Source: Karalla daura (Eukaryota > Chordata > Actinopteri > Chaetodontiformes > Leiognathidae). Taken from it: a stretch of 64,000 bases of DNA. The position numbers were made by a program, and so were the translations under genes. Positions 12,473-25,215 of this stretch are shown piece by piece. The notes beneath the pieces were generated by a model that did no database searches, had not been told where the DNA came from, and saw only the letters and a list, made by a program, of their open reading frames with translations. Position 1 is the stretch's first letter; each line of letters begins with the position of its first letter. The DNA lies in NCBI GenBank assembly GCA_029224185.1, contig CM055193.1, positions 22,954,059-23,018,058 on the forward strand, read 5' to 3'.

Positions 12473-13707
12473 TTGCTTTTTCCAGTGAGCGTGGGCCACC
12501 CCGGAGGCGGCTCACACCCCAAATGGTGGGTTTGGGCTCGCTCGCTCGGGGTCGGGATCTCGGCCAAAACGACAGGTCCGGGGTGGTCGTTTTTTTCACT
12601 TTCGGCGAGCTTTAATATCTCAGCTCCAGGATCAAATCCGGCCTCGGGATTGCTTTTTCCAGTGAGCGTGGGCCACCCCGGAGGCAGCTCACACCCTAAT
12701 TCGTGGGTTTGGGCTCGCTCGCTCGGGGTCGGGATCTCGGCCAAAACGACAGGTCCGGGGTGGTCGTTTTTTTCACTTTCGGCGAGCTTTAATATCTCAG
12801 CTCCAGGATCGAATCCGGCCTCGGGATTGCTTTTTCCAGTGAGCGTGGGCCACCCCGGAGGCGGCTCACACCCCAAATGGTGGGTTTGGGCTCGGTCGCT
12901 CGGGGTCGGGATCTCGGCCAAAACGACAGGTCCGGGGTGGTCGTTTTTTTCACTTTCGGCGAGCATTAATATCTCAGCTCCAGGATCAAATCCGGCCTCG
13001 GGATTGCTTTTTCCAGTGAGCGTGGGCCACCCCGGAGGCGGCTCACACCCCAAATGGTGGGTTTGTGCTCGCTCGCTCGGGGTCGGGATCTCGGCCAAAA
13101 CGACAGGTCCGGGGTGGTTGTTTTTTTCACTTTCGGCGAGCTTTAATATCTCAGCTCCAGGATCAAATCCGGCCTCGGGATTGCTTTTTCCAGTGAGCGT
13201 GGGCCACCCCGGAAGCGGCTCACACCCTAATTCGTGGGTTTGGGCTCGCTCGCTCGGGGTCGAGATCTCGGCCAAAACGACAGGTCCGGGGTGGTCGTTT
13301 TTTTCACTTTCGGCGAGCTTTAATATCTCAGCTCCAGGATCAAATCCGGCCTCGGGATTGCTTTTTCCAGTGAGCGTGGGCCACCCCGGAGGCAGCTCAC
13401 ACCCTAATTCGTGGGTTTGGGCTCGCTCGCTCGGGGTCGGGATCTCGGCCAAAACGACAGGTCCGGGGTGGTCGTTTTTTTCACTTTCGGCGAGCTTTAA
13501 TATCTCAGCTCCAGGATCAAATCCGGCCTCGGGATTGCTTTTTCCAGTGAGCGTGGGCCACCCCGGAGGCGGCTCACACCCTAATTCGTGGGTTTGGGCT
13601 CGCTCGCTCGGGGTCGGGATCTCGGCCAAAACGACAGGTCCGGGGTGGTCGTTTTTTTCACTTTCGGCGAGCTTTAATATCTCAGCTCCAGGATCAAATC
13701 CGGCCTC

Positions 13708-13709
13708 GG
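13708..13709. other. 1-bp deletion in GGG, last in window
   Basis: Closes domain I. Its left side is the usual block tail (ggttgttttt, ggaagcgg with gtcgagatc, NS-W, GSHPNSWVWA), but the monomer carrying ggttgttttt is KW-C here instead of KW-W. Confidence 0.95.
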
Positions 13710-14064
13710 ATTGCTTTTTCCAGTGAGCGTGGGCCACCCCGGAGGCAGCTCACACCCTAATTCGTGGGTTTGGGCTCGCTCGCTCGGGGTCGGGATCTCG
13801 GCCAAAACGACAGGTCCGGGGTGGTCGTTTTTTTCACTTTCGGCGAGCTTTAATATCTCAGCTCCAGGATCAAATCCGGCCTCGGGATTGCTTTTTCCAG
13901 TGAGCGTGGGCCACCCCGGGGGCGGCTCACACCCCAAATGGTGGGTTTGGGCTCGCTCGCTCGGGGTCGGGATCTCGGCCAAAACGACAGGTCCGGGGTG
14001 GTTGTTTTTTTCACTTTCGGCGAGCTTTAATATCTCAGCTCCAGGATCAAATCCGGCCTCGGGA

Positions 14065-14241
14065 TTGCTTTTTCCAGTGAGCGTGGGCCACCCCGGAGGC
14101 GGCTCACACCCTAATTCGTGGGTTTGGGCTCGCTCGCTCGGGGTCGAGATCTCGGCCAAAACGACAGGTCCGGGGTGGTCGTTTTTTTCACTTTCGGCGA
14201 GCTTTAATATCTCAGCTCCAGGATCAAATCCGGCCTCGGGA
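14065..14241. repeat. Representative monomer, subfamily NS-W with gtcgagatc (GVE)
   Basis: A G to A change at position 171 turns cgggatctcg into the 10-bp palindrome cgagatctcg (with a BglII site). In domain II this monomer follows the cacgttcgg KW-C monomer in seven of eight cases. In domain I it follows a monomer with ggtggttgtttt (C to T at position 27). Confidence 0.85.
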
Positions 14242-14772
14242 TTGCTTTTTTCAGTGAGCGTGGGCCACCCCGGAGGCAGCTCACACCCTAATTCGTGGGT
14301 TTGGGCTCGCTCGCTCGGGGTCGGGATCTCGGCCAAAACGACAGGTCCGGGGTGGTCGTTTTTTTCACTTTCGGCGAGCTTTAATATCTCAGCTCCAGGA
14401 TCAAATCCGGCCTCGGGATTGCTTTTTCCAGTGAGCGTGGGCCACCCCGGAGGCGGCTCACACCCCAAATGGTGGGTTTGTGCTCGCTCGCTCGGGGTCG
14501 GGATCTCGGCCAAAACGACAGGTCCGGGGTGGTCGTTTTTTTCACTTTCGGCGAGCTTTAATATCTCAGCTCCAGGATCAAATCCGGCCTCGGGATTGCT
14601 TTTTCCAGTGAGCGTGGGCCACCCCGGAGGCGGCTCACACCCCAAATGGTGGGTTTGGGCTCGCTCGCTCGGGGTCGGGATCTCGGCCAAAACGACAGGT
14701 CCGGGGTGGTCGTTTTTTTCACTTTCGGCGAGCTTTAATATCTCAGCTCCAGGATCAAATCCGGCCTCGGGA

Positions 14773-14949
14773 TTGCTTTTTCCAGTGAGCGTGGGCCACC
14801 CCGGAGGCGGCTCACACCCCAAATGGTGGGTTTGTGCTCGCTTGCTCGGGGTCGGGATCTCGGCCAAAACGACAGGTCCGGGGTGGTCGTTTTTTTCACT
14901 TTCGGCGAGCTTTAATATCTCAGCTCCAGGATCAAATCCGGCCTCGGGA
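14773..14949. repeat. Representative monomer, subfamily KW-C with cttgctcgg (RLL)
   Basis: It has gggtttgtgc plus a C to T change at position 159 (gctcgcttgctcgg), which is a CpG transition. It reads KWWVCARLL. It recurs between KW-W monomers, for example near 1926, 19443, 20683, 24400, 26346, 32365 and 37676. A gctttctc relative lies at about 4402. Confidence 0.85.
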
Positions 14950-17250
14950 TTGCTTTTTCCAGTGAGCGTGGGCCACCCCGGAGGCGGCTCACACCCCAAA
15001 TGGTGGGTTTGGGCTCGCTCGCTCGGGGTCGGGATCTCGGCCAAAACGACAGGTCCGGGGTGGTCGTTTTTTTCACTTTCGGCGAGCTTTAATATCTCAG
15101 CTCCAGGATCAAATCCGGCCTCGGGATTGCTTTTTCCAGTGAGCGTGGGCCACCCCGGAGGCAGCTCACACCCTAATTCGTGGGTTTGGGCTCGCTCGCT
15201 CGGGGTCGGGATCTCGGCCAAAACGACAGGTCCGGGGTGGTCGTTTTTTTCACTTTCGGCGAGCTTTAATATCTCAGCTCCAGGATCAAATCCGGCCTCG
15301 GGATTGCTTTTTCCAGTGAGCGTGGGCCACCCCGGAGGCAGCTCACACCCTAATTCGTGGGTTTTGGCTCGCTCGCTCGGGGTCGGGATCTCGGCCAAAA
15401 CGACAGGTCCGGGGTGGTCGTTTTTTTCACTTTCGGCGAGCTTTAATATCTCAGCTCCAGGATCAAATCCGGCCTCGGGATTGCTTTTTCCAGTGAGCGT
15501 GGGCCACCCCGGAGGCGGCTCACACCCCAAATGGTGGGTTTGGGCTCGCTCGCTCGGGGTCGGGATCTCGGCCAAAACGACAGGTCCGGGGTGGTCGTTT
15601 TTTTCACTTTCGGCGAGCTTTAATATCTCAGCTCCAGGATCAAATCCGGCCTCGGGTTTGCTTTTTCCAGTGAGCGTGGGCCACCCCGGAGGCAGCTCAC
15701 ACCCTAATTCGTGGGTTTTGGCTCGTTCGCTCGGGGTCGGGATCTCGGCCAAAACGACAGGTCCGGGGTGGTCGTTTTTTTCACTTTCGGCAAGCTTTAA
15801 TATCTCAGCTCCAGGATCAAATCCGGCCTCGGGATTGCTTTTTCCAGTGAGCGTGGGCCACCCCGGAGGCAGCTCACACCCTAATTCGTGGGTTTTGGCT
15901 CGCTCGCTCGGGGTCGGGATCTCGGCCAAAACGACAGGTCCGGGGTGGTCGTTTTTTTCACTTTCGGCGAGCTTTAATATCTCAGCTCCAGGATCAAATC
16001 CGGCCTCGGGATTGCTTTTTCCAGTGAGCGTGGGCCACCCCGGAGGCAGCTCACACCCTAATTCGTGGGTTTTGGCTCGCTCGCTCGGGGTCGGGATCTC
16101 GGCCAAAACGACAGGTCCGGGGTGGTCGTTTTTTTCACTTTCGGCGAGCTTTAATATCTCAGCTCCAGGATCAAATCCGGCCTCGGGATTGCTTTTTCCA
16201 GTGAGCGTGGGCCACCCCGGAGGCGGCTCACACCCCAAATGGTGGGTTTGGGCTCGCTCGCTCGGGGTCGGGATCTCGGCCAAAACGACAGGTCCGGGGT
16301 GGTCGTTTTTTTCACTTTCGGCGAGCTTTAATATCTCAGCTCCAGGATCAAATCCGGCCTCGGGTTTGCTTTTTCCAGTGAGCGTGGGCCACCCCGGAGG
16401 CAGCTCACACCATAATTCGTGGGTTTTGGCTCGTTCGCTCGGGGTCGGGATCTCGGCCAAAACGACAGGTCCGGGGTGGTCGTTTTTTTCACTTTCGGCG
16501 AGCTTTAATATCTCAGCTCCAGGATCAAATCCGGCCTCGGGATTGCTTTTTCCAGTGAGCGTGGGCCACCCCGGAGGCAGCTCACACCCTAATTCGTGGG
16601 TTTTGGCTCGCTCGCTCGGGGTCGGGATCTCGGCCAAAACGACAGGTCCGGGGTGGTCGTTTTTTTCACTTTCGGCGAGCTTTAATATCTCAGCTCCAGG
16701 ATCAAATCCGGCCTCGGGATTGCTTTTTCCAGTGAGCGTGGGCCACCCCGGAGGCAGCTCACACCCTAATTCGTGGGTTTTGGCTCGCTCGCTCGGGGTC
16801 GGGATCTCGGCCAAAACGACAGGTCCGGGGTGGTCGTTTTTTTCACTTTCGGCGAGCTTTAATATCTCAGCTCCAGGATCAAATCCGGCCTCGGGATTGC
16901 TTTTTCCAGTGAGCGTGGGCCACCCCGGAGGCGGCTCACACCCCAAATGGTGGGTTTGGGCTCGCTCGCTCGGGGTCGGGATCTTGGCCAAAACGACAGG
17001 TCCAGGGTGGTCGTTTTTTTCACTTTCGGCGAGCTTTAATATCTCAGCTCCAGGATCAAATCCGGCCTCGGGATTGCTTTTTTCAGTGAGCGTGGGCCAC
17101 CCCGGAGGCAGCTCACACCCTAATTCGTGGGTTTGGGCTCGCTCGCTCGGGGTCGGGATCTCGGCCAAAACGACAGGTCCGGGGTGGTCGTTTTTTTCAC
17201 TTTCGGCGAGCTTTAATATCTCAGCTCCAGGATCAAATCCGGCCTCGGGA

Positions 17251-20200
17251 TTGCTTTTTCCAGTGAGCGTGGGCCACCCCGGAGGCAGCTCACACCCTAA
17301 TTCGTGGGTTTTGGCTCGCTCGCTCGGGGTCGGGATCTCGGCCAAAACGACAGGTCCGGGGTGGTCGTTTTTTTCACTTTCGGCGAGCTTTAATATCTCA
17401 GCTCCAGGATCAAATCCGGCCTCGGGATTGCTTTTTCCAGTGAGCGTGGGCCACCCCGGAGGCGGCTCACACCCCAAATGGTGGGTTTGGGCTCGCTCGC
17501 TCGGGGTCGGGATCTCGGCCAAAACGACAGGTCCGGGGTGGTCGTTTTTTTCACTTTCGGCGAGCTTTAATATCTCAGCTCCAGGATCAAATCCGGCCTC
17601 GGGTTTGCTTTTTCCAGTGAGCGTGGGCCACCCCGGAGGCAGCTCACACCATAATTCGTGGGTTTTGGCTCGTTCGCTCGGGGTCGGGATCTCGGCCAAA
17701 ACGACAGGTCCGGGGTGGTCGTTTTTTTCACTTTCGGCGAGCTTTAATATCTCAGCTCCAGGATCAAATCCGGCCTCGGGATTGCTTTTTCCAGTGAGCG
17801 TGGGCCACCCCGGAGGCAGCTCACACCCTAATTCGTGGGTTTTGGCTCGCTCGCTCGGGGTCGGGATCTCGGCCAAAACGACAGGTCCGGGGTGGTCGTT
17901 TTTTTCACTTTCGGCGAGCTTTAATATCTCAGCTCCAGGATCAAATCCGGCCTCGGGATTGCTTTTTCCAGTGAGCGTGGGCCACCCCGGAGGCGGCTCA
18001 CACCCCAAATGGTGGGTTTGTGCTCGCTCGCTCGGGGTCGGGATCTCGGCCAAAACGACAGGTCCGGGGTGGTCGTTTTTTTCACTTTCGGCGAGCTTTA
18101 ATATCTCAGCTCCAGGATCAAATCCGGCCTCGGGATTGCTTTTTCCAGTGAGCGTGGGCCACCCCGGAGGCGGCTCACACCCCAAATGGTGGGTTTGGGC
18201 TCGCTCGCTCGGGGTCGGGATCTCGGCCAAAACGACAGGTCCGGGGTGGTCGTTTTTTTCACTTTCGGCGAGCTTTAATATCTCAGCTCCAGGATCAAAT
18301 CCGGCCTCGGGATTGCTTTTTCCAGTGAGCGTGGGCCACCCCGGAGGCGGCTCACACCCCAAATGGTGGGTTTGGGCTCGCTCGCTCGGGGTCGGGATCT
18401 CGGCCAAAACGACAGGTCCGGGGTGGTCGTTTTTTTCACTTTCGGCGAGCTTTAATATCTCAGCTCCAGGATCAAATCCGGCCTCGGGTTTGCTTTTTCC
18501 AGTGAGCGTGGGCCACCCCGGAGGCAGCTCACACCCTAATTCGTGGGTTTTGGCTCGTTCGCTCGGGGTCGGGATCTCGGCCAAAACGACAGGTCCGGGG
18601 TGGTCGTTTTTTTCACTTTCGGCGAGCTTTAATATCTCAGCTCCAGGATCAAATCCGGCCTCGGGATTGCTTTTTCCAGTGAGCGTGGGCCACCCCGGAG
18701 GCAGCTCACACCCTAATTCGTGGGTTTTGGCTCGCTCGCTCGGGGTCGGGATCTCGGCCAAAACGACAGGTCCGGGGTGGTCGTTTTTTTCACTTTCGGC
18801 GAGCTTTAATATCTCAGCTCCAGGATCAAATCCGGCCTCGGGATTGCTTTTTCCAGTGAGCGTGGGCCACCCCGGAGGCGGCTCACACCCCAAATGGTGG
18901 GTTTGTGCTCGCTCGCTCGGGGTCGGGATCTCGGCCAAAACGACAGGTCCGGGGTGGTCGTTTTTTTCACTTTCGGCGAGCTTTAATATCTCAGCTCCAG
19001 GATCAAATCCGGCCTCGGGATTGCTTTTTCCAGTGAGCGTGGGCCACCCCGGAGGCGGCTCACACCCCAAATGGTGGGTTTGTGCTTGCTCGCTCGGGGT
19101 CGGGATCTCGGCCAAAACGACAGGTCCGGGGTGGTCGTTTTTTTCACTTTCGGCGAGCTTTAATATCTCAGCTCCAGGATCAAATCCGGCCTCGGGATTG
19201 CTTTTTCCAGTGAGCGTGGGCCATCCCGGAGGCGGCTCACACCCCAAATGGTGGGTTTGGGCTCGCTCGCTCGGGGTCGGGATCTCGGCCAAAACGACAG
19301 GTCCGGGGTGGTCGTTTTTTTCACTTTCGGCGAGCTTTAATATCTCAGCTCCAGGATCAAATCCGGCCTCGGGATTGCTTTTTCCAGTGAGCGTGGGCCA
19401 CCCCGGAGGCGGCTCACACCCCAAATGGTGGGTTTGTGCTCGCTTGCTCGGGGTCGGGATCTCGGCCAAAACGACAGGTCCGGGGTGGTCGTTTTTTTCA
19501 CTTTCGGCGAGCTTTAATATCTCAGCTCCAGGATCAAATCCGGCCTCGGGATTGCTTTTTCCAGTGAGCGTGGGCCACCCCGGAGGCGGCTCACACCCCA
19601 AATGGTGGGTTTGGGCTCGCTCGCTCGGGGTCGGGATCTCGGCCAAAACGACAGGTCCGGGGTGGTCGTTTTTTTCACTTTCGGCGAGCTTTAATATCTC
19701 AGCTCCAGGATCAAATCCGGCCTCGGGATTGCTTTTTCCAGTGAGCGTGGGCCACCCCGGAGGCAGCTCACACCCTAATTCGTGGGTTTTGGCTCGCTCG
19801 CTCGGGGTCGGGATCTCGGCCAAAACGACAGGTCCGGGGTGGTCGTTTTTTTCACTTTCGGCGAGCTTTAATATCTCAGCTCCAGGATCAAATCCGGCCT
19901 CGGGATTGCTTTTTCCAGTGAGCGTGGGCCACCCCGGAGGTAGCTCACACCCTAATTCGTGGGTTTTGGCTCGCTCGCTCGGGGTCGGGATCTCGGCCAA
20001 AACGACAGGTCCGGGGTGGTCGTTTTTTTCACTTTCGGCGAGCTTTAATATCTCAGCTCCAGGATCAAATCCGGCCTCGGGATTGCTTTTTCCAGTGAGC
20101 GTGGGCCACCCCGGAGGCGGCTCACACCCCAAATGGTGGGTTTGGGCTCGCTCGCTCGGGGTCGGGATCTCGGCCAAAACGACAGGTCCGGGGTGGTCGT

Positions 20201-20259
20201 TTTTTTCACTTTCGGCGAGCTTTAATATCTCAGCTCCAGGATCAAATCCGGCCTCGGGT
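17251..20259. repeat. 17-monomer block (3009 bp), copy 1
   Basis: It matches 22207-25215 at an offset of 4956 bp (28 monomers). Shared rare markers in order are cacaccataattcg (17651 region), the cgcttgctcg and tgtgcttgctcg monomers, catcccgg T at 19224, and ggaggtagc T at 19941. The match stops on the left, where a ttttttcagtg monomer faces a cacgttcgg monomer, and on the right, where KW-C faces NS-L. Confidence 0.85.
17959..18135. repeat. Representative monomer, subfamily KW-C
   Basis: It carries ccaaatgg followed by gggtttgtgc (G to T at position 151), read as KWWVCA. In domain II it is often found next to the cacgttcgg variant, on either side of the GVE monomer. Confidence 0.85.
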
Positions 20260-21498
20260 TTGCTTTTTCCAGTGAGCGTGGGCCACCCCGGAGGCGGCTC
20301 ACACCCCAAATGGTGGGTTTGTGCTCGCTCGCTCGGGGTCGGGATCTCGGCCAAAACGACAGGTCCGGGGTGGTCGTTTTTTTCACTTTCGGCGAGCTTT
20401 AATATCTCAGCTCCAGGATCAAATCCGGCCTCGGGATTGCTTTTTCCAGTGAGCGTGGGCCATCCCGGAGGCGGCTCACACCCCAAATGGTGGGTTTGGG
20501 CTCGCTCGCTCGGGGTCGGGATCTCGGCCAAAACGACAGGTCCGGGGTGGTCGTTTTTTTCACTTTCGGCGAGCTTTAATATCTCAGCTCCAGGATCAAA
20601 TCCGGCCTCGGGATTGCTTTTTCCAGTGAGCGTGGGCCACCCCGGAGGCGGCTCACACCCCAAATGGTGGGTTTGTGCTCGCTTGCTCGGGGTCGGGATC
20701 TCGGCCAAAACGACAGGTCCGGGGTGGTCGTTTTTTTCACTTTCGGCGAGCTTTAATATCTCAGCTCCAGGATCAAATCCGGCCTCGGGATTGCTTTTTC
20801 CAGTGAGCGTGGGCCACCCCGGAGGCGGCTCACACCCCAAATGGTGGGTTTGGGCTCGCTCGCTCGGGGTCGGGATCTCGGCCAAAACGACAGGTCCGGG
20901 GTGGTCGTTTTTTTCACTTTCGGCGAGCTTTAATATCTCAGCTCCAGGATCAAATCCGGCCTCGGGATTGCTTTTTCCAGTGAGCGTGGGCCACCCCGGA
21001 GGCAGCTCACACCCTAATTCGTGGGTTTTGGCTCGCTCGCTCGGGGTCGGGATCTCGGCCAAAACGACAGGTCCGGGGTGGTCGTTTTTTTCACTTTCGG
21101 CGAGCTTTAATATCTCAGCTCCAGGATCAAATCCGGCCTCGGGATTGCTTTTTCCAGTGAGCGTGGGCCACCCCGGAGGCAGCTCACACCCTAATTCGTG
21201 GGTTTTGGCTCGCTCGCTCGGGGTCGGGATCTCGGCCAAAACGACAGGTCCGGGGTGGTCGTTTTTTTCACTTTCGGCGAGCTTTAATATCTCAGCTCCA
21301 GGATCAAATCCGGCCTCGGGATTGCTTTTTCCAGTGAGCGTGGGCCACCCCGGAGGCGGCTCACACCCCAAATGGTGGGTTTGGGCTCGCTCGCTCGGGG
21401 TCGGGATCTCGGCCAAAACGACAGGTCCGGGGTGGTCGTTTTTTTCACTTTCGGCGAGCTTTAATATCTCAGCTCCAGGATCAAATCCGGCCTCGGGA
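19021..21498. repeat. Seven-monomer HOR, two tandem near-copies
   Basis: The copies are 19021-20259 and 20260-21498. The order is KW-C, KW-W with catcccgg, KW-C RLL, KW-W, NS-L, NS-L, KW-W. The catcccgg T lies at 19224 and 20463 (1239 apart). The first copy has two private changes, tgtgcttgctcg (CACS) and ggaggtagc (19941); the last monomer differs at position 88 (cgggtttgc only in the first). The duplication is older or more edited than the one at 9995-12472. Confidence 0.82.
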
Positions 21499-22206
21499 TT
21501 GCTTTTTCCAGTGAGCGTGGGCCACCCCGGAGGCGGCTCACACCCCAAATGGTGGGTTTGGGCTCGCTCGCTCGGGGTCGGGATCTCGGCCAAAACGACA
21601 GGTCCGGGGTGGTCGTTTTTTTCACTTTCGGCGAGCTTTAATATCTCAGCTCCAGGATCAAATCCGGCCTCGGGTTTGCTTTTTCCAGTGAGCGTGGGCC
21701 ACCCCGGAGGCAGCTCACACCCTAATTCGTGGGTTTTGGCTCGTTCGCTCGGGGTCGGGATCTCGGCCAAAACGACAGGTCCGGGGTGGTCGTTTTTTTC
21801 ACTTTCGGCGAGCTTTAATATCTCAGCTCCAGGATCAAATCCGGCCTCGGGATTGCTTTTTCCAGTGAGCGTGGGCCACCCCGGAGGCAGCTCACACCCT
21901 AATTCGTGGGTTTTGGCTCGCTCGCTCGGGGTCGGGATCTCGGCCAAAACGACAGGTCCGGGGTGGTCGTTTTTTTCACTTTCGGCGAGCTTTAATATCT
22001 CAGCTCCAGGATCAAATCCGGCCTCGGGATTGCTTTTTCCAGTGAGCGTGGGCCACCCCGGAGGCGGCTCACACCCCAAATGGTGGGTTTGTGCTCGCTC
22101 GCTCGGGGTCGGGATCTCGGCCAAAACGACAGGTCCGGGGTGGTCGTTTTTTTCACGTTCGGCGAGCTTTAATATCTCAGCTCCAGGATCAAATCCGGCC
22201 TCGGGA

Positions 22207-25200
22207 TTGCTTTTTCCAGTGAGCGTGGGCCACCCCGGAGGCAGCTCACACCCTAATTCGTGGGTTTTGGCTCGCTCGCTCGGGGTCGGGATCTCGGCCA
22301 AAACGACAGGTCCGGGGTGGTCGTTTTTTTCACTTTCGGCGAGCTTTAATATCTCAGCTCCAGGATCAAATCCGGCCTCGGGATTGCTTTTTCCAGTGAG
22401 CGTGGGCCACCCCGGAGGCGGCTCACACCCCAAATGGTGGGTTTGGGCTCGCTCGCTCGGGGTCGGGATCTCGGCCAAAACGACAGGTCCGGGGTGGTCG
22501 TTTTTTTCACTTTCGGCGAGCTTTAATATCTCAGCTCCAGGATCAAATCCGGCCTCGGGTTTGCTTTTTCCAGTGAGCGTGGGCCACCCCGGAGGCAGCT
22601 CACACCATAATTCGTGGGTTTTGGCTCGTTCGCTCGGGGTCGGGATCTCGGCCAAAACGACAGGTCCGGGGTGGTCGTTTTTTTCACTTTCGGCGAGCTT
22701 TAATATCTCAGCTCCAGGATCAAATCCGGCCTCGGGATTGCTTTTTCCAGTGAGCGTGGGCCACCCCGGAGGCAGCTCACACCCTAATTCGTGGGTTTTG
22801 GCTCGCTCGCTCGGGGTCGGGATCTCGGCCAAAACGACAGGTCCGGGGTGGTCGTTTTTTTCACTTTCGGCGAGCTTTAATATCTCAGCTCCAGGATCAA
22901 ATCCGGCCTCGGGATTGCTTTTTCCAGTGAGCGTGGGCCACCCCGGAGGCGGCTCACACCCCAAATGGTGGGTTTGTGCTCGCTCGCTCGGGGTCGGGAT
23001 CTCGGCCAAAACGACAGGTCCGGGGTGGTCGTTTTTTTCACTTTCGGCGAGCTTTAATATCTCAGCTCCAGGATCAAATCCGGCCTCGGGATTGCTTTTT
23101 CCAGTGAGCGTGGGCCACCCCGGAGGCGGCTCACACCCCAAATGGTGGGTTTGGGCTCGCTCGCTCGGGGTCGGGATCTCGGCCAAAACGACAGGTCCGG
23201 GGTGGTCGTTTTTTTCACTTTCGGCGAGCTTTAATATCTCAGCTCCAGGATCAAATCCGGCCTCGGGATTGCTTTTTCCAGTGAGCGTGGGCCACCCCGG
23301 AGGCGGCTCACACCCCAAATGGTGGGTTTGGGCTCGCTCGCTCGGGGTCGGGATCTCGGCCAAAACGACAGGTCCGGGGTGGTCGTTTTTTTCACTTTCG
23401 GCGAGCTTTAATATCTCAGCTCCAGGATCAAATCCGGCCTCGGGTTTGCTTTTTCCAGTGAGCGTGGGCCACCCCGGAGGCAGCTCACACCCTAATTCGT
23501 GGGTTTTGGCTCGTTCGCTCGGGGTCGGGATCTCGGCCAAAACGACAGGTCCGGGGTGGTCGTTTTTTTCACTTTCGGCGAGCTTTAATATCTCAGCTCC
23601 AGGATCAAATCCGGCCTCGGGATTGCTTTTTCCAGTGAGCGTGGGCCACCCCGGAGGCAGCTCACACCCTAATTCGTGGGTTTTGGCTCGCTCGCTCGGG
23701 GTCGGGATCTCGGCCAAAACGACAGGTCCGGGGTGGTCGTTTTTTTCACTTTCGGCGAGCTTTAATATCTCAGCTCCAGGATCAAATCCGGCCTCGGGAT
23801 TGCTTTTTCCAGTGAGCGTGGGCCACCCCGGAGGCGGCTCACACCCCAAATGGTGGGTTTGTGCTCGCTCGCTCGGGGTCGGGATCTCGGCCAAAACGAC
23901 AGGTCCGGGGTGGTCGTTTTTTTCACTTTCGGCGAGCTTTAATATCTCAGCTCCAGGATCAAATCCGGCCTCGGGATTGCTTTTTCCAGTGAGCGTGGGC
24001 CACCCCGGAGGCGGCTCACACCCCAAATGGTGGGTTTGTGCTTGCTCGCTCGGGGTCGGGATCTCGGCCAAAACGACAGGTCCGGGGTGGTCGTTTTTTT
24101 CACTTTCGGCGAGCTTTAATATCTCAGCTCCAGGATCAAATCCGGCCTCGGGATTGCTTTTTCCAGTGAGCGTGGGCCATCCCGGAGGCGGCTCACACCC
24201 CAAATGGTGGGTTTGGGCTCGCTCGCTCGGGGTCGGGATCTCGGCCAAAACGACAGGTCCGGGGTGGTCGTTTTTTTCACTTTCGGCGAGCTTTAATATC
24301 TCAGCTCCAGGATCAAATCCGGCCTCGGGATTGCTTTTTCCAGTGAGCGTGGGCCACCCCGGAGGCGGCTCACACCCCAAATGGTGGGTTTGTGCTCGCT
24401 TGCTCGGGGTCGGGATCTCGGCCAAAACGACAGGTCCGGGGTGGTCGTTTTTTTCACTTTCGGCGAGCTTTAATATCTCAGCTCCAGGATCAAATCCGGC
24501 CTCGGGATTGCTTTTTCCAGTGAGCGTGGGCCACCCCGGAGGCGGCTCACACCCCAAATGGTGGGTTTGGGCTCGCTCGCTCGGGGTCGGGATCTCGGCC
24601 AAAACGACAGGTCCGGGGTGGTCGTTTTTTTCACTTTCGGCGAGCTTTAATATCTCAGCTCCAGGATCAAATCCGGCCTCGGGATTGCTTTTTCCAGTGA
24701 GCGTGGGCCACCCCGGAGGCAGCTCACACCCTAATTCGTGGGTTTTGGCTCGCTCGCTCGGGGTCGGGATCTCGGCCAAAACGACAGGTCCGGGGTGGTC
24801 GTTTTTTTCACTTTCGGCGAGCTTTAATATCTCAGCTCCAGGATCAAATCCGGCCTCGGGATTGCTTTTTCCAGTGAGCGTGGGCCACCCCGGAGGTAGC
24901 TCACACCCTAATTCGTGGGTTTTGGCTCGCTCGCTCGGGGTCGGGATCTCGGCCAAAACGACAGGTCCGGGGTGGTCGTTTTTTTCACTTTCGGCGAGCT
25001 TTAATATCTCAGCTCCAGGATCAAATCCGGCCTCGGGATTGCTTTTTCCAGTGAGCGTGGGCCACCCCGGAGGCGGCTCACACCCCAAATGGTGGGTTTG
25101 GGCTCGCTCGCTCGGGGTCGGGATCTCGGCCAAAACGACAGGTCCGGGGTGGTCGTTTTTTTCACTTTCGGCGAGCTTTAATATCTCAGCTCCAGGATCA

Positions 25201-25215
25201 AATCCGGCCTCGGGT
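22207..25215. repeat. 17-monomer block (3009 bp), copy 2
   Basis: Second copy of 17251-20259. Its counterpart markers are cacaccataattcg near 22607, catcccgg T at 24180 and ggaggtagc T at 24897, all at +4956. The cgggtttgc and gttcg variants also occupy the same monomers as in copy 1. Confidence 0.85.

Larger units (their letters stand above)
1..13709. repeat. Array domain I: monomers with recurrent 1-bp deletion
   Basis: This part holds all seven 176-bp monomers (deletions ending at 617, 2917, 3801, 5039, 8047, 8931 and 13709). It is relatively rich in NS-W monomers and in the ggaagcgg plus gtcgagatc variant. The distances between successive deletions are 2300, 884, 1238, 3008, 884 and 4778 bp, that is 13, 5, 7, 17, 5 and 27 monomers minus 1 bp each. 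The HindIII-creating, GCCGGC-creating and cacgttcgg variants common further right are absent here. Some markers are shared with domain II: an atcttgg monomer followed by a ttttttcagtg monomer occurs near 1238-1335 and again near 16985-17090. The two domains are therefore related, not independent. Confidence 0.8.
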
